From DATBQN01 sp963799925 (GTDB taxonomy: Bacteria; Acidobacteriota; Thermoanaerobaculia; Multivoradales; UBA5704): a stretch of 64,000 nucleotides of DNA. Below, piece after piece: positions 17,990 to 28,042 of the stretch. A program made the position numbers and the translations under genes. The stretch's first letter is position 1. Every line of letters starts with the position of its first letter. The notes under the pieces were generated by a model that saw only the letters and a program-made list of their open reading frames with translations, was not told where the DNA came from and did not search any database. The stretch covers positions 124,001 to 188,000 of the forward strand of contig CAWCYZ010000004.1 in the NCBI GenBank assembly GCA_963799925.1, given 5' to 3'.

Positions 17990-19810
17990 TCAGCCCGTCT
18001 TCTGCGCCGTCAGCACCGCGCGGTCGCGCAGCGGGCCGGCGGCGGGGGAGAGCGGGGCGTCGGTGAGGATCTTGTTGATGCGCTCCATCGCCTTCACGGC
18101 GTCGCCGACGCCCTGGTAGAGCACGACCTCGCCGTAGAGGTTGTCGGCGAGGACGTTCAGGCGCTCGATCACCGGCGGGACGTGCTGGCCGGCGGGGTAG
18201 CGGCGCAGGTACTCGGCGCCGTTCTTGACGTCGTCGTAGGACTTGACGATCTCGTCCAGGCGCTGGTCGCCAGGCGCTTGAGCTCGGGGTCGCTGTTCTG
18301 GTCGGCGATCTGCTGGAGGGCGGCGAGCTCCTTGAGCGACGGCGCCAGGTTGCGCAGGCCGGCGCGGGCGCGCTTGCCCTCGCTCGAATCCGGGCCGTAC
18401 TTGCTCGCCGCCAGGTACTGGGTCACCGCCTCGGTCCGGTTGCCGAGCCGGCTGTAGGCGTCGCCCAAGGCGAGCGCCACCTGCGGCGCCTGCGTGGCGT
18501 CGGGGAAGTTCGACAGGAAGCTCGCCAGGAAGGCGGTCTCGTAGATGCCGCCGCCGCACCACCTCGACGGCGCGCGGGTAGAGCTCCTTCGCGCGCGCGT
18601 CGAAGTCCTTGAGCTCGCTCGCGGTGGTCGCCAGGAGGGCGCTCCTGGGGTCGACCGCGCGCACCTCGTCCTGCTTCTTGCGGTAGGTGCGGAGGAGGCG
18701 CCGTAGTCGCGCGCCAGCAGGGGCTTGGCGAGCTCTTCGTCACGCAGCGCGTGGAGCTGCTCGAGGCGGATCGCGTCGGCGGCCTTGCCCTGCGGCCAGG
18801 CGGTGAGCGCCGACTCCTTGAGGTAGGCGATGACGTCGGGCGCCTTCGGGCGGCTCTTTTCGCCCGGCACGGCCGGCTCGTCGCGCGGCCCGCGCCCGTC
18901 GCCGTGGCGCTCCTGCTTCTTGACCTCCTTGAGGAGCTTCGGCCTCTCGCGCTCAGGTAGCCGACGAGCGCCGCCTGGGTGCGCTTGCGGTAGTCGTCGG
19001 CCGGGCGCCGGGCGCTGATCGTCTAGGTCCCCTTGCGCGCCTCGGCGGCGCGCTGCGCTCGTCGGGGAAGGGGTGGGTCTGCCAGTAGCCGTACTCCTTG
19101 GCCTGCGGCACGCGGCTGTTCATCAGCTCCCAGAGCCGGCGGGCGCCGTCCGGATCGTAGCCGGCGGCGGCGGCGAGCTTCTGCCCCTCCTCGTCGGCCG
19201 CGTCCTCGTTGTCGCGGCTGTAGCTGCGCAGCAGGAGCTCGGAGAGCACCAGGCTCGCCGCCGCCGTCCCCTGGATGCGGTTGCCGCCCGGCGGCTCGTA
19301 GCCCACCCGCGGGTCGTAGGGCGCCTCGGGGCCGGAGTGCGGGCGGGTGCGATCGGCCTTGATGGCCACGCCGGCCAGCAGCAGGTTCGACAGGATGTTC
19401 ATCAGCGTCGCGCGCCGCGCCATGTGCATGGAGTGCTCGAGGACGACGTGGCCGATCTCGTGGCCGAGGACGTTGGCCAGCATGTCGTCGTAGAGCCCGA
19501 GGTCGAGCATGCCGGTGGTGACGAAGATCTGGCCGGCCGGCAGCGCGAAGGCGTTGGGCTCCGGCATGTCGACGAGGGTGAAGGTGAAGGGGAACTTCTG
19601 GAAGGCGGACTGCTGCGCCAGCTCGTAGCCGATGCGGTTGACCCGCGCCAGCTCCGCCGGGTTGTCGTGGGCCCCGTACTCGGCGAGCGCCTCCGGCGCG
19701 GCCTTGAGGCTCTTGCCGTAGAGGTCGGGGTCGGCGATCGTCTGCGCCGGGAGGCGGGAGGCCAGTCCCGCGAGCGCGAGGAGCACCAGGGCGAAGCGGC
19801 GTGTCTTCAT
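17990..19810 (-). CDS. secreted M48-family metalloprotease with helical repeat C-terminus (several frameshifts)
   Basis: From ATG 19810: signal peptide (LVLLALAGLASRLPA), then the BepA-like M48 peptidase domain with ALPAGQIFVTTGML, zinc motif HEIGH (LGHEIGHVVLEH) and third ligand in DNEDAADEEGQ. After THPFPDER the frame breaks near 19050; continuing across frames gives ALVGYL, KLLKEVKKQE, a segment about residue 330 onward with VIAYLKESALTAWPQGKA, and TPR-like helices such as QVALALGDAYSRLGNRTEA, ending AVLTAQKTG. Breaks near 18950, 18700, 18560 and 18270. The joined product is about 605 aa, like BepA-type periplasmic proteases with TPR tails that check outer-membrane proteins. The two halves could instead be separate genes, but no stop-start pair separates them. 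Confidence 0.75.
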
Positions 19811-19946
19811 GATGAGGAAGCTTACTCCAGTCGTTCGGAGGGGCTCGGGGGGCTGCCGGCCGGCCGCACCTCTCCCCGCTCCTACTGTCTACGTAGAGGG
19901 CGCGCCCGCCGTCGCGGTTACGCGCGCCGGCGTGCCATGCCTGTGG

Positions 19947-19952
19947 TAGCTT
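19947..19952 (+). promoter_or_regulatory. possible -10 box for the PHA-type gene
   Basis: TAGCTT ends 7 nt before ATG 19960; no ribosome site between. Confidence 0.3.
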
Positions 19953-19959
19953 TCGCGCC

Positions 19960-20237
19960 ATGAGCGACCTGACGATCGAAGTCGAGACCTCGCATCGGCG
20001 ATGGCGGAGATCCGGCCCGGCCTCGACGCCGCGCTCAAGGAGGCGTTTCCGGGCGGGATGCTCAAGTGGCGCTGGGAGGGGGACGTCATGCACCTCTCCG
20101 GCCCCGGCGCCACCGCCACCATCGTGCTCGAGGCCGGCCGCCTGGTCGGCCGCGCCGAGCTCAAGCCGCCGGCGAGCCTGATGCGCCCGGTGATCGAGCA
20201 GAAGATCACCCAGGTGATGAAGAAGGCCGCCGCCTGA
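19960..20237 (+). CDS. polyhydroxyalkanoic-acid-system-type small protein (one frameshift)
   Basis: About 92 aa after joining two frames near 19995 (one base missing): MSDLTIEVETSHR then MAEIRPGLDAALKEAF and a compact domain KWRWEGDVMHLSGPGATATI. The tail SLMRPVIEQKITQVMKKAAA and length match the PHA granule-associated family. Such proteins sit on polyester granules or in lipid-related operons. It opens an acyl-CoA cluster (ligase-like, thiolase, CaiB). No PHA synthase is visible in the window, so a storage-polymer role is not established. Confidence 0.6.
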
Positions 20238-20274
20238 GCACCCCTGCCGCGCCGCCGGGTCCCCGTCCCTCCTC

Positions 20275-21276
20275 GTGGCCCCACCCGAGCCCGAGAGCCT
20301 CCCCGCCGCCCTCGCCCGCCATGCCGCCGAGCGGCCCGAGGAGCCCTGGCTCTTCGTCCGCGAGGGCTGGGCTGGAGCTGGTCGTCCTTTGCCGAAGTGG
20401 CCGGCCTGGTCGGACGTCTGGGCGCGTTCGCTCGCCGCGCCTTTCCCCCCGCCGCCCGCCTCGCCTTTCCCGATCTGCCGCTGCCGCGCGCCATCGCGCT
20501 CGACCTGGCGATCCAGGCGGCGGGGGCGACGGCCGTGCCGATTCCTCTTTCTCTCGCCGGCCCCGAGCTGTCCTCGACCCTGGCCCGCCTCGGCGCCCAC
20601 GCCTGGCTGGGAGGAGCTCCGCCCGAGCCGCTGCCGCCCGGAGTCGTCGCCTTCGACCTGCCCGAGCCGGCCACGGGAGGAGGTCCCAGGGCGGGGCCAT
20701 CCGGCGAGGACGGAGCGCAGGTGTCTGAGGCCGCAGGCCGAGTTCCTGAGCACCGCCCGCAGCCGGATGGCCCCGCCCTGGGGCCGGGCGATACCGAGCA
20801 CCGCCCGCCGGGCTCGGTCCTGGTTCTAGCGCCCGACGACCCCCGCGAGCTGACCCAAACCGACCTCCTGGCCGCAGCGCGCGCGATGCAGTCCGCCATC
20901 TCCCGTCCTAACGAGCGCGAGATCGCCGTCCTCGCGCCGCCGCTCGCCGGCCGCGCCGGCGCGCCGCTTCCTCGCCTGGGCGACCGTCGCCGGCGCCGCC
21001 CTGCTCCTCGAGCCCGATCCCGCCGCCCTCGCCGCGACCGCCGCCTGGGCGCGGCCGACCGTCTTCCTGGGGGACGCCGGCGCGGTCGCGGCCCTCCGCC
21101 GCGCGCTGCCTCCCGGGGCCGGCTCGCGCGGCTCGTCCGCCGCCGCATACCCCGGCTCCCCTTCGGCCGGCTGCACACGATCTGGGTCGCCGGCTCGCCG
21201 GGCGCGGCCGGCCGTCCGACCCGCCGACGCGGGCTTCTGGACCTCCCGCGGCGTCCGCCTGCTGCCCCTGCCCTGA
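20275..21276 (+). CDS. AMP-dependent synthetase/ligase-like protein, short and frameshifted
   Basis: From GTG 20275: PESLPAALARHAAERPEEPWLFVREG, typical of the opening of acyl-CoA ligases, then SSFAEVAGLVGRLGAFARR, AIQAAGATAVPIPLSLAG and, in another frame, LAWATVAGAALLLEPDPAALAATA. It ends GVRLLPLP. The usual AMP motif (YTSGTTG-like) is not visible; at its place is PGSVLVLAPDDPRELTQTDLL, resembling the region just after it. The C-terminal AMP-ligase domain is missing, with about 330 aa in all against 500 or more. So it is either a truncated, inactive relative or a remnant. Frames change near 20370 and 20960. Confidence 0.5.
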
Positions 21277-21315
21277 GGCGGCCCGCGGCGCCCCGGAGCC
21301 GCGGGGGCTGCGTGG

Positions 21316-21321
21316 TATAAA
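21316..21321 (+). promoter_or_regulatory. -10 box for the thiolase gene
   Basis: TATAAA lies 30 nt before ATG 21352; GGAGGAGG follows at 21341-21348, giving a conventional leader. Confidence 0.4.
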
Positions 21322-21351
21322 ACCCGGGCAGGCGAGACGAGGAGGAGGCCC

Positions 21352-22815
21352 ATGTCCGAGCCCGAGAACCCACGCCGCGAGCCGCCCCCCGGCGCCGCTG
21401 CGGCCGCCCAACGACGCCTCCGCCGCTGAGGAGGTCACGAGCGCGCCGACACCGTCTGGACCGGCTCGCGCCGGCAAGCCGGTCGAGGTCCAGGCGGTCG
21501 GGCGCCGCGAGCTGCGCGGGAGCGGGCGGCCGGGTGGCGATCGTCGACGGCTGCCGGACGCCGTTCGCCAAGGCCGGCACGCGAGCTCCAGGCGATGGAC
21601 GTGGTCGATCTGGCGAGCGTCGCGGCGGCGGAGCTGGTGGCGCGCACGGCGATCGATCCCGAGGCGATCGAGATCTCGGTCTTCGGCGTGCGTCGTGCCG
21701 GCCCTCTTCGCGCCCAACCTCGGCCGCGAGGTGGTGCTCCGCACCTCGCTGCCGTTCCGCATCCCGGGCGTGACGGTGAACCTCGCCTGCGCCTCGTCGA
21801 ACCGCGCCATCACCTTCGGCGCCGAGGCGATCCTCTCCGGCGAGGCGGGGTGGTGCTCGCCGGCGGCGCCGAGTCGCTGAGCAACGTCCCCATCCAGTTC
21901 TCGCGCAAGGCGGCGCGAGATCTTCATCGAGCTCGCCAAGCGCGAAGACCCTGCCGCAGACGGATGGGGGTCTTCGGCAAGCTGCGCCCGGCGGACCTGG
22001 CGCCGGTCGCGCCGGCGATCGCCGAGTACACGACCGGCATGACGATGGGCGAGTCGGCCGAGAAGATGGCCAAGGAGAACGACATCTCCCGCCGCGCCCA
22101 GGACGAGATCGCCCTGCTCTCGCACCAGCGCGCGGCGGCGGCCGACCGCCGACGGCCGCTTCGCCGGGCAGATCGCCGCCGACCTTCCCGCCGCCGGCCT
22201 ACGACCGCGCGGTCACCCGCGACAACGGCGTCCGCGGCGACAGCTCGGCCGAGGCGCTCGCCAAGCTCAAGCCGGTCTTCGACACGCCACTACGGCAGCC
22301 TGACCGCCGGCAACTCGAGCCCGCTCACCGACGGCGGCGCGGCCGTCCTGCTGATGAGCGAGGAGCGGGCCAAGGCGCTCGGATTACTCGCCGCTCGGCT
22401 ACATCCGCTCCTACGCCTTCACCGCCCTCAACCCCGGCGACCAGCTCCTCCAGGGGCCGGCCTATGCCGCCCCCGCGGCGCTCGACGCCGCCGGCGCGAC
22501 GCTCGCGGACATGGACCTGGTCGAGATGCACGAGGCGTTCGCGGCGCAGATCCTCTCGAACCTGAAGGCGTTCAACTCCCCGAAGTTCGCCGGCGAGGAG
22601 CTCGGCCGGAGCGCTCCCGCTGGGGCCGATCGACTTCGACCCGCTTCAACGTCACCGGCGGCTCGATCGCCATCGGCCACCCCTTCGGCGCCACCGGCGC
22701 GCGGGTCATCACACAGCTCCTCTACGAGCTCCGCCGGCGCGGCGGCCACCTCGGCCTGGTGACCGTCTGCGCGGCCGGCGGCGTCGGCTTCGCGATGGTG
22801 GTCGAGCGCGAGTAG
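21352..22815 (+). CDS. acetyl-CoA acyltransferase (thiolase), FadI-like (many frameshifts)
   Basis: Thiolase that cleaves or forms beta-ketoacyl-CoA. A proline-rich 60-residue N-terminal extension precedes RVAIVDGCRTPFAKAGT. Catalytic residues are present: Cys in NLACASSNRAI, His in GGSIAIGHPFGATG and Cys in VTVCAAGGVG. MGESAEKMAKENDISRRAQDE and SPLTDGGAA are further signatures. At least six single-base shifts occur (near 21420, 21590, 21700, 21850, 22150, 22620). All catalytic segments survive, so sequence error is likelier than decay. It has the best ribosome site of the cluster. With the CaiB gene 5 nt downstream this suggests fatty-acid or branched-acyl oxidation. Confidence 0.85.
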
Positions 22816-22820
22816 GCGCC

Positions 22821-24082
22821 ATGGCCGCCGCCGAGGGGACCGCCGGCGAAGGCGCTACCGTCGGACCCCTCGCCGGCACGACCGTCGTCGACCTCTCGCG
22901 CCACCTGCCCGGTCCCGCTCGCCGCCCGCCTGCTCGCCGACCTCGGGGCGCGGGTGGTCAAGGTCGAGGAGCCGTCGGCTCGGCGATCCCGTGCGGCGCG
23001 CCCAGCCCCGCGAGCTCGGCGGCGACGGCGCGCTCGCCGCCATGCTCCTCGCCGGCGTCGAGAGCGTCGCCCTCGATCTCAAGCAGCCGCCGGCCGCGCG
23101 CCGCGCTCGACCGCCTGCTCGGCGCGCGCCGACGTCCTCCTCGAGAGCTTCCGCCCCGGCACCCTCGCCCGCCTCGGGCTCGCTCCCGACGACCTGCGCG
23201 CCGCCCATCCCCGCCTCGTCCTCTGCTCGCTCTCCGGCTGGGGGGAGGACGGCCCCTACGCCGCACCGCGCCGGCCACGACCTCACCTACCAGGCGGTCG
23301 CCGGCACTGCTCTCCTCGCTGCCGCCGGGCCGGCCGCCGGCGGTGCCGGTCGCCGATCTGGTCGGCGCCTGGAGCGCCGTCGCCGCGATCCTCGCCGCGC
23401 TCGTCGCCCGCGGCGCGGACGGGCGAGGGCACGGCGATCGACGTCGCGCTCCTCGACGCCGGCGCTCACGCCAACCTCCCGCCTGGGTCGGCGAGGCGGT
23501 GGGCGGCGGGGCGGTGGGCGAGCCGCTGCCGCTCGACCGGCGCCCTCCCCTGCTACAACCTCTACGCGAGAAGCGACGGCGGCCTCCTCGCCCTCGGCCG
23601 CCCTCGAGCCGCCGCTCTTCCGAGCGCTTCCTCGAGGTCGCCGGGCAGCCCCGGACCTCGCCCCGCTCCAGTACCGCGACTCGGCCCGCGGCGCGGCGGC
23701 GAGATCGCGGCGCTCGTCGCCGGCCGGACCGCGCGCCGAGTGGATGGCGCTCCTGGCGGCGGAGGACCTGCCGGCCGAGCCGGTCCTCTCCGCCGCCGAG
23801 GCGCTCGCCCACCCGCAGATGGCGGCGCGCGGCCTCGTGCGCCACGGCCCCGACGGCCTGCCCCGCCTCGCCTTCCCGGCGCGCCTCGGCGGCGTCCGCC
23901 CGCGCGCCGGAGCGCGGGTGCCCAAGGTAGGGGAGGACACCGGGGCCGTGCTGAAAGAGCTGGGCATCGCGCCAACGGCGGGAGTCGGCGGCATCGGCCG
24001 CCCGTCGCGCTGGCGCCGTTCGGCTGCGAAAGCTGCGGCCAGGGAGCTGAGAAGCGCGGCTAGCTTTTGCGGCCCCGTCTAG
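22821..24082 (+). CDS. CaiB/BaiF family CoA-transferase (many frameshifts)
   Basis: Class III CoA-transferase or alpha-methylacyl-CoA racemase relative. After MAAAEGTAGEGATVGPLAGT comes VVDLSRHLPGP, RLLADLGARVVKVEEP, SVALDLKQP, ADVLLESFRPGTLARLGL, LVLCSLSGWGEDGPY and GHDLTYQAVAG, the family hallmark order; the catalytic Asp lies near the last motif. C-terminal half: LPCYNLYARSDGGLLALGALEPPLF, PQMAARGLVRH. Frames change repeatedly between 22915 and 23700. About 400 aa when joined, normal for the family. The end overlaps the convergent phosphatase gene by 4 nt. Probably acts with the thiolase on a branched or carnitine-like acyl-CoA. Confidence 0.82.
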
Positions 24083-25285
24083 CCCAGCTCCCGCCCGATC
24101 ACCAGCAGCGTCAGGTCGTCGCGCAGCGGCTCGCCGCCGACGTGGGCGTCGAAGCTGCGAGGACGCGGTCGTGGATCGCCTGCGGCGAGCCGCCGAGCTG
24201 GACGAGGTCGGCCGGATGCGGTCGAAGCCGAAGGCGCGCTCGCCCTCGGCGTCGAGGGCCTCGAGGCAGGCCGTCGGTGTAGAGCACCAGGATGTCGCCG
24301 GGCTCGAGCGCCGTGCTCGCCGGTCGGCGGGGCGAGGGGATCGCGCAGGCCGAGCGGGAGGCCGCCCTGGCCGAGCTCCTCGATCCGGCCGCCGGCGCCG
24401 CGGAGGAGCGGGAAGGGGTGGCCGGCGCCGACGAACTCGAGCTCGGCCCGGTCTCCGGGTCAGCAGGGCGTAGAAAGCGCTCATGAAGGTCCGCCGTGGT
24501 GCCGGTGCGGCAGAGGGTGCGGTTGAGCAGCGCCAGCCACCCGCGCCGGCGCCGGGATCGAGGTCGAGGGCGGTGCTTCAGGGTGGCGTTGGCGATCGCC
24601 ATCACCAGGCCGGCCGCCATGCCGTGGCCGCAGGCGTCGCCGACGGCAGCGCCAGCCGCCCGTCGGGGAGCGGGGTGAAGTCGTAGAAGTCGCCGCCCAC
24701 CTCGTCGGCGGTGCGGTAGGAGTGGGCGAAGCGCCAGCCGGCGAGCGGCCGGCGCGGCGTGCGGCAGCAGCTCGGCCTGGAGCTCGCGCGCCACCTCGAG
24801 CTCGTCGCGCACCCGCACGCGGTCGACCAGCTCGAGGGCGAGGAGGAAGACCAGTCAGCGCGACGCTGAGCGACGAACCAGAGGGGCGAGAACTCGACGC
24901 TCACGCTGCGTCCACGGGCGGCGATCTGCAGCGGGTCCTGGAGGAGGCCGAGGACGATGGCGAGGATGGCGGCGGCGAAGAGCAGCCGCCGCGCCGGCGA
25001 GAGCTTGTAGGAGATGCCGAGGAAGGCGAGCCGGGCGCGGAAGAGCAGGCGGCGGAGGCGCCCGTCCGGCTCCGGCTCGCGGGCGTGCTCGCGGGTGAGG
25101 ACGGCGTAGGCCTGGGCGGCGTCGCGGTCGAACAGGCGCTGCAGGTCGCGGGTGTCGATCCCCGCCGTGTACTCGCGGAAGAACCCGCCGACGCGCTGGA
25201 GCCGCGGCGGGTGGACCTGCGGCGGCCGCCGGCCCGCGGCCGGCGGCTCCTGGCGCTCGCTCCGCCGCCGGCCTCCGACAGGCAT
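24079..25285 (-). CDS. SpoIIE-type PP2C phosphatase with membrane helices (frameshifted)
   Basis: From ATG 25285: MPVGGRRRSER..., FFREYTAGIDTRDLQRLFDRD, then hydrophobic RRLLFAAAILAIVLGLL and a second segment near SVEFSPLWFVAQ, a linker VRDELEVARELQAELLP (the coiled lead-in of these proteins) and the catalytic SpoIIE domain: TADEVGGDFYDFTPLPDGRLAL, AVGDACGHGMAAGLVMA, TLCRTGTT. The C-terminus DDLTLLVIGRELG carries the last metal Asp. Frame changes near 24860, 24770, 24640 and 24550-24160. Such phosphatases reverse Ser phosphorylation of anti-sigma antagonists; no partner STAS or kinase gene is adjacent. The start is 9 nt after the DinB gene stop. Confidence 0.82.
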
Positions 25286-25293
25286 CGGCGAGC

Positions 25294-25884
25294 CTAGCGG
25301 CCGCTCTTCGGCTGCTGTTGCTGCCGGCGCGCCGTCCACGGCGGCACGACGCCGTTCATCCGCGCGTAGGCGATCTCCTGGCCGAGGTGCTCGTGCACGT
25401 GGCCGGGCAGCAAGAGCAGCATGGCGCGCAGCGTCTTCTTCGCCCCCGGCTTGACCGGCCGCTCGATGGCCGAGTCGGGGATCTTCTCGACCGCTTCGCG
25501 GGTCGCCTGGAACGAGCGTTCGAGGGCGGCCACCACCTGCGCCTTGTCGGCGGTCGAAGTCTCGAACTTGCCGAAGTCGGACGGCGCGCCGGCCGCCGGG
25601 TAGGCGGTGAGGCCGAGGATCTCGTAATTGGACGCGGCGATGTGCATGTAGGCCTCGGCGATCGAGCGCACGCCCTCGGCCGGGCGCCAGGCGTACTTCT
25701 CGGCCGGCACCGCCCGCGCCAGCTCGACGACCTGCTGGGCGACGTCCTGCATCTCGTGCAGCAGATCGCTCTTGAAGCTGGCGCCGGCGGGCCCGCCGGC
25801 GGCGTGGGCCGCTGGGGCCATGGCCAACGTGCAGAGGGTCCCGATGGTCGCGAGCGACAGGGCGAGGCGGGAGCGCGCTTTCAT
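25294..25884 (-). CDS. secreted DinB-superfamily protein
   Basis: 196 aa with a signal peptide (MKARSRLALSLATIGTL..., cleavage after AAHA about residue 28). The DinB bundle carries the three spaced histidines of the fold: one near residue 46 (LLHEMQDVAQ), one near 85 (AYMHIAASNYEIL) and HVHEHLGQ near 165. GAAGGAGG precedes the ATG. Export of a DinB protein is common in Acidobacteria-like genomes but unexplained. Upstream of and close to the phosphatase gene on the same strand. Confidence 0.88.
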   Translation of the reverse strand: MKARSRLALSLATIGTLCTLAMAPAAHAAGGPAGASFKSDLLHEMQDVAQQVVELARAVPAEKYAWRPAEGVRSIAEAYMHIAASNYEILGLTAYPAAGAPSDFGKFETSTADKAQVVAALERSFQATREAVEKIPDSAIERPVKPGAKKTLRAMLLLLPGHVHEHLGQEIAYARMNGVVPPWTARRQQQQPKSGR

Positions 25885-26029
25885 GAGTCCTCCTTCTCAG
25901 GCTCGAATCTGGGGGTTCGAGGGTCCGGCGAGCCGGACCGCGCGACGGGAACGGTCCCCGCCGCCGCGGCCGGCGCGCCGGCTCTGCGATTGTACGCGCG
26001 GGCCCGCCCAAGGTTTGCGCGCTTGGCGG

Positions 26030-27513
26030 TCAGCCGGCCCGGGCCACCGCTGCCGCCGTGGGGGCCCCGGCCGCCAGGTGGGCGATCGAGCCCGCGTAGT
26101 AGGCAGGAGGGGCATCTCCTCGCGGCGCGCCCGGTAGAGGCCGTCCTCCTCGTCGACCAGGTGGCGGAGCGTGAGCATCCGCAGGCCGACGGCGATCGCG
26201 TAGTCCTGGTCGCGGCGGGGGATGTAGACGTGGGCGCCGGCGGCGGCGAGCTCGGCGGTCAGCCCCAGGCGCCGCGCCTTGACCTCGAGCTCGGAGAGCG
26301 GCCCGCTCCGGGTGGCGCAGGAAGACCGTGGCGACGAGCGGCACGGGCAGGACGGGGATCACCCGGCCGATCGCCGCCATCAGCTCGCCGGCGAGCGCGG
26401 CGACCTCGCGGAAGCGCTCCTCGCGCGGCAGGGAACGGAGGTCGAGGCCGCGCGCGCCCCAGGCGCTGCCGCATCGAGATCGGCGTGCCGAAGTTGACGC
26501 AGGCATAGCCGAAGCGGTGCCAGCGATTGCGCGCCATCAGGCCGAGGTGGCGCGCCGCGAAGCCGAGGGTCGTCCGCAGCGCGGCGCCGCGGCGGCGCGG
26601 CGCCGGCGGCTTGGCCTCGCCCTGACCGCCCTGACCGACCAGGCTCGCCACGCTCGAGGAGCAGCGTGCGGTCCTCGAGCATGCGGTCGTAGTTGATCCC
26701 CACCGGGATGAACACCAGGTCGCGCGGCCCGGCCGGGTCGAAGGAGCGGAGCATGTAGTCGAGCAGGCCGAGCTTCGGCGGGCGCAGGCGCCCGTCGCGC
26801 GACAGCCCGCCCTCCGGATAGACCGCCTGGGTCACCCCGCCCTCCGTCGCCATGTGGATGTAGCGCTCGAGGACCCGGCGATAGAGCGGGTCGCCGGAGT
26901 CGCGGCGGACGAAGTAGGCCCCCAGCGAGCGGATGAGGGTCTGCAGGGGCCAGATCCGCGCCCACTCGCCGACCGCGTAGGAGAGCGCGGTGCGGTCGGC
27001 CGCGAGGTAGGCGACGAGGACGTAGTCCATGTTGCTGCGGTGGTTCATCAGGAAGACGACGGTCGCGCCGGGGTCGACCGCCGCGAGCCCGGCCTCGTCG
27101 GAGAAGCCCAGGCGCACCCGGTAGAGCAGGCGGGCCACCCGGCGCGCGATCCAGGTAGCCGAGCCGGAAGTAGAGGTAGGCGTTGAACGACGGGGACGAT
27201 CTCGCGGGCGTAGCGGGCCGCCTCGGCCAGCGCCACCTCGTGCGGCATCCCGGCGGCCGCGGGCGCGCTCCTGGGCGGCGGCGAGGACCTGCGGGTCGTA
27301 GGTCAGGCGGTCGATCAGCACCTGCCGCTTGGTGAGCTGGAACGGCTTGATCTCGATCTTCAGCCGGGTGTTGAGCTCCGCGATCACGCGGTTGACCCGC
27401 CGCCGCAGCACCCAGCGCACGCTCGGCACCAGCAGGCGCTCCACCGCGGCCCAGACGGCGGCCGCGAGCAGCACCGCCATCAGCCAGAGCGGAAGGCTCA
27501 CGGTCCGCGTCAT
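26030..27513 (-). CDS. glycerol-3-phosphate acyltransferase-like protein (PlsB/AGPAT superfamily, frameshifted)
   Basis: Membrane acyltransferase starting with one helix (LWLMAVLLAAAVWAAVERLLV). Acyltransferase blocks: NHRSNMDY (HX4D), then SLGAYFVRRDSGDPLYRRVL, YPEGGLSRDG and FIPVGINYDR, the order typical of the GPAT group. C-terminal pieces in other frames: RFGYACVNFGTPISM, REVAALAGELMAAIGRVIPVLPVPLVATVFL, and ending HLAAGAPTAAAVARAG. Joined length about 490 aa, well below E. coli PlsB (about 800). Frames change near 27240, 27150, 26650, 26470, 26310 and 26110. Acylation of glycerol-3-phosphate at the inner membrane is expected; a lysophosphatidate acceptor is possible. Confidence 0.8.
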
Positions 27514-27690
27514 CTCGTCAGAGCTCGGCGCCGATGATAGCAGGCGTCCGGCTCATCTCCAGATCGCCGCGGGCGCTGGACCGCCGCGGGACCCTCCTAG
27601 CACCTGCTTAAGATGTTAGAGATTTCTGATCTTGGCGGGCGCCGCCGGCCAATGAAGACCGCGCGTCACCCGCCGAAAGGAGAACCCCCG

Positions 27691-27909
27691 ATGCCCCCAT
27701 CCACCTTCCTGCGCCGTGGTGCGCTCGCCCTCGTCCTCCTCTCGTCGCTCGCCGCGGTACCTCCCGCTCCGCTGGCCGCCGCGCCCGCCGGGCCCTACCG
27801 CCAGCAGGTCGTCCACCCCCATCCGGGCCGCTTCGGCTCGTTCTGGCGTCTGCTGACGAGCCTCTGGGGGCGCGAAGGCGCCACGACCGACCCGACCGGG
27901 CATCACTGA
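27691..27909 (+). CDS. small secreted protein, unknown
   Basis: 72 residues after AAAGGAG. Residues 1-31 are a clear signal peptide (RRGALALVLLSSLAAVPPAPLAA-like). The mature 40-residue part, starting APAGPYRQQVV and containing HPHPGRFGSFWRLLTSLWG, has His, Trp and Phe but no Cys. No family recognised. It lies alone between two divergent/tandem genes; the 177 nt upstream (27514-27690) show no convincing promoter. Confidence 0.55.
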   Translation: MPPSTFLRRGALALVLLSSLAAVPPAPLAAAPAGPYRQQVVHPHPGRFGSFWRLLTSLWGREGATTDPTGHH

Positions 27910-28024
27910 CCGCGCGGGCGGGCTCGATGCCGCGGGCTCCCGGCAGGGCGGGGGTGAGCCCGGCCGAGGTGATCCGGGAGCCCTTCATTTTCTTTGTCAC
28001 GAAAAGAGGGCCTGGGGCAACTCT

Positions 28025-28030
28025 TATAAT
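28025..28030 (+). promoter_or_regulatory. -10 box for the TPR gene
   Basis: A perfect TATAAT ends 12 nt before ATG 28043, with TGGAGG directly after it. A TTGTCA at 27994-27999 is 25 nt away, too far for a normal -35. Confidence 0.5.
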
Positions 28031-28042
28031 TGGAGGCCGAAA

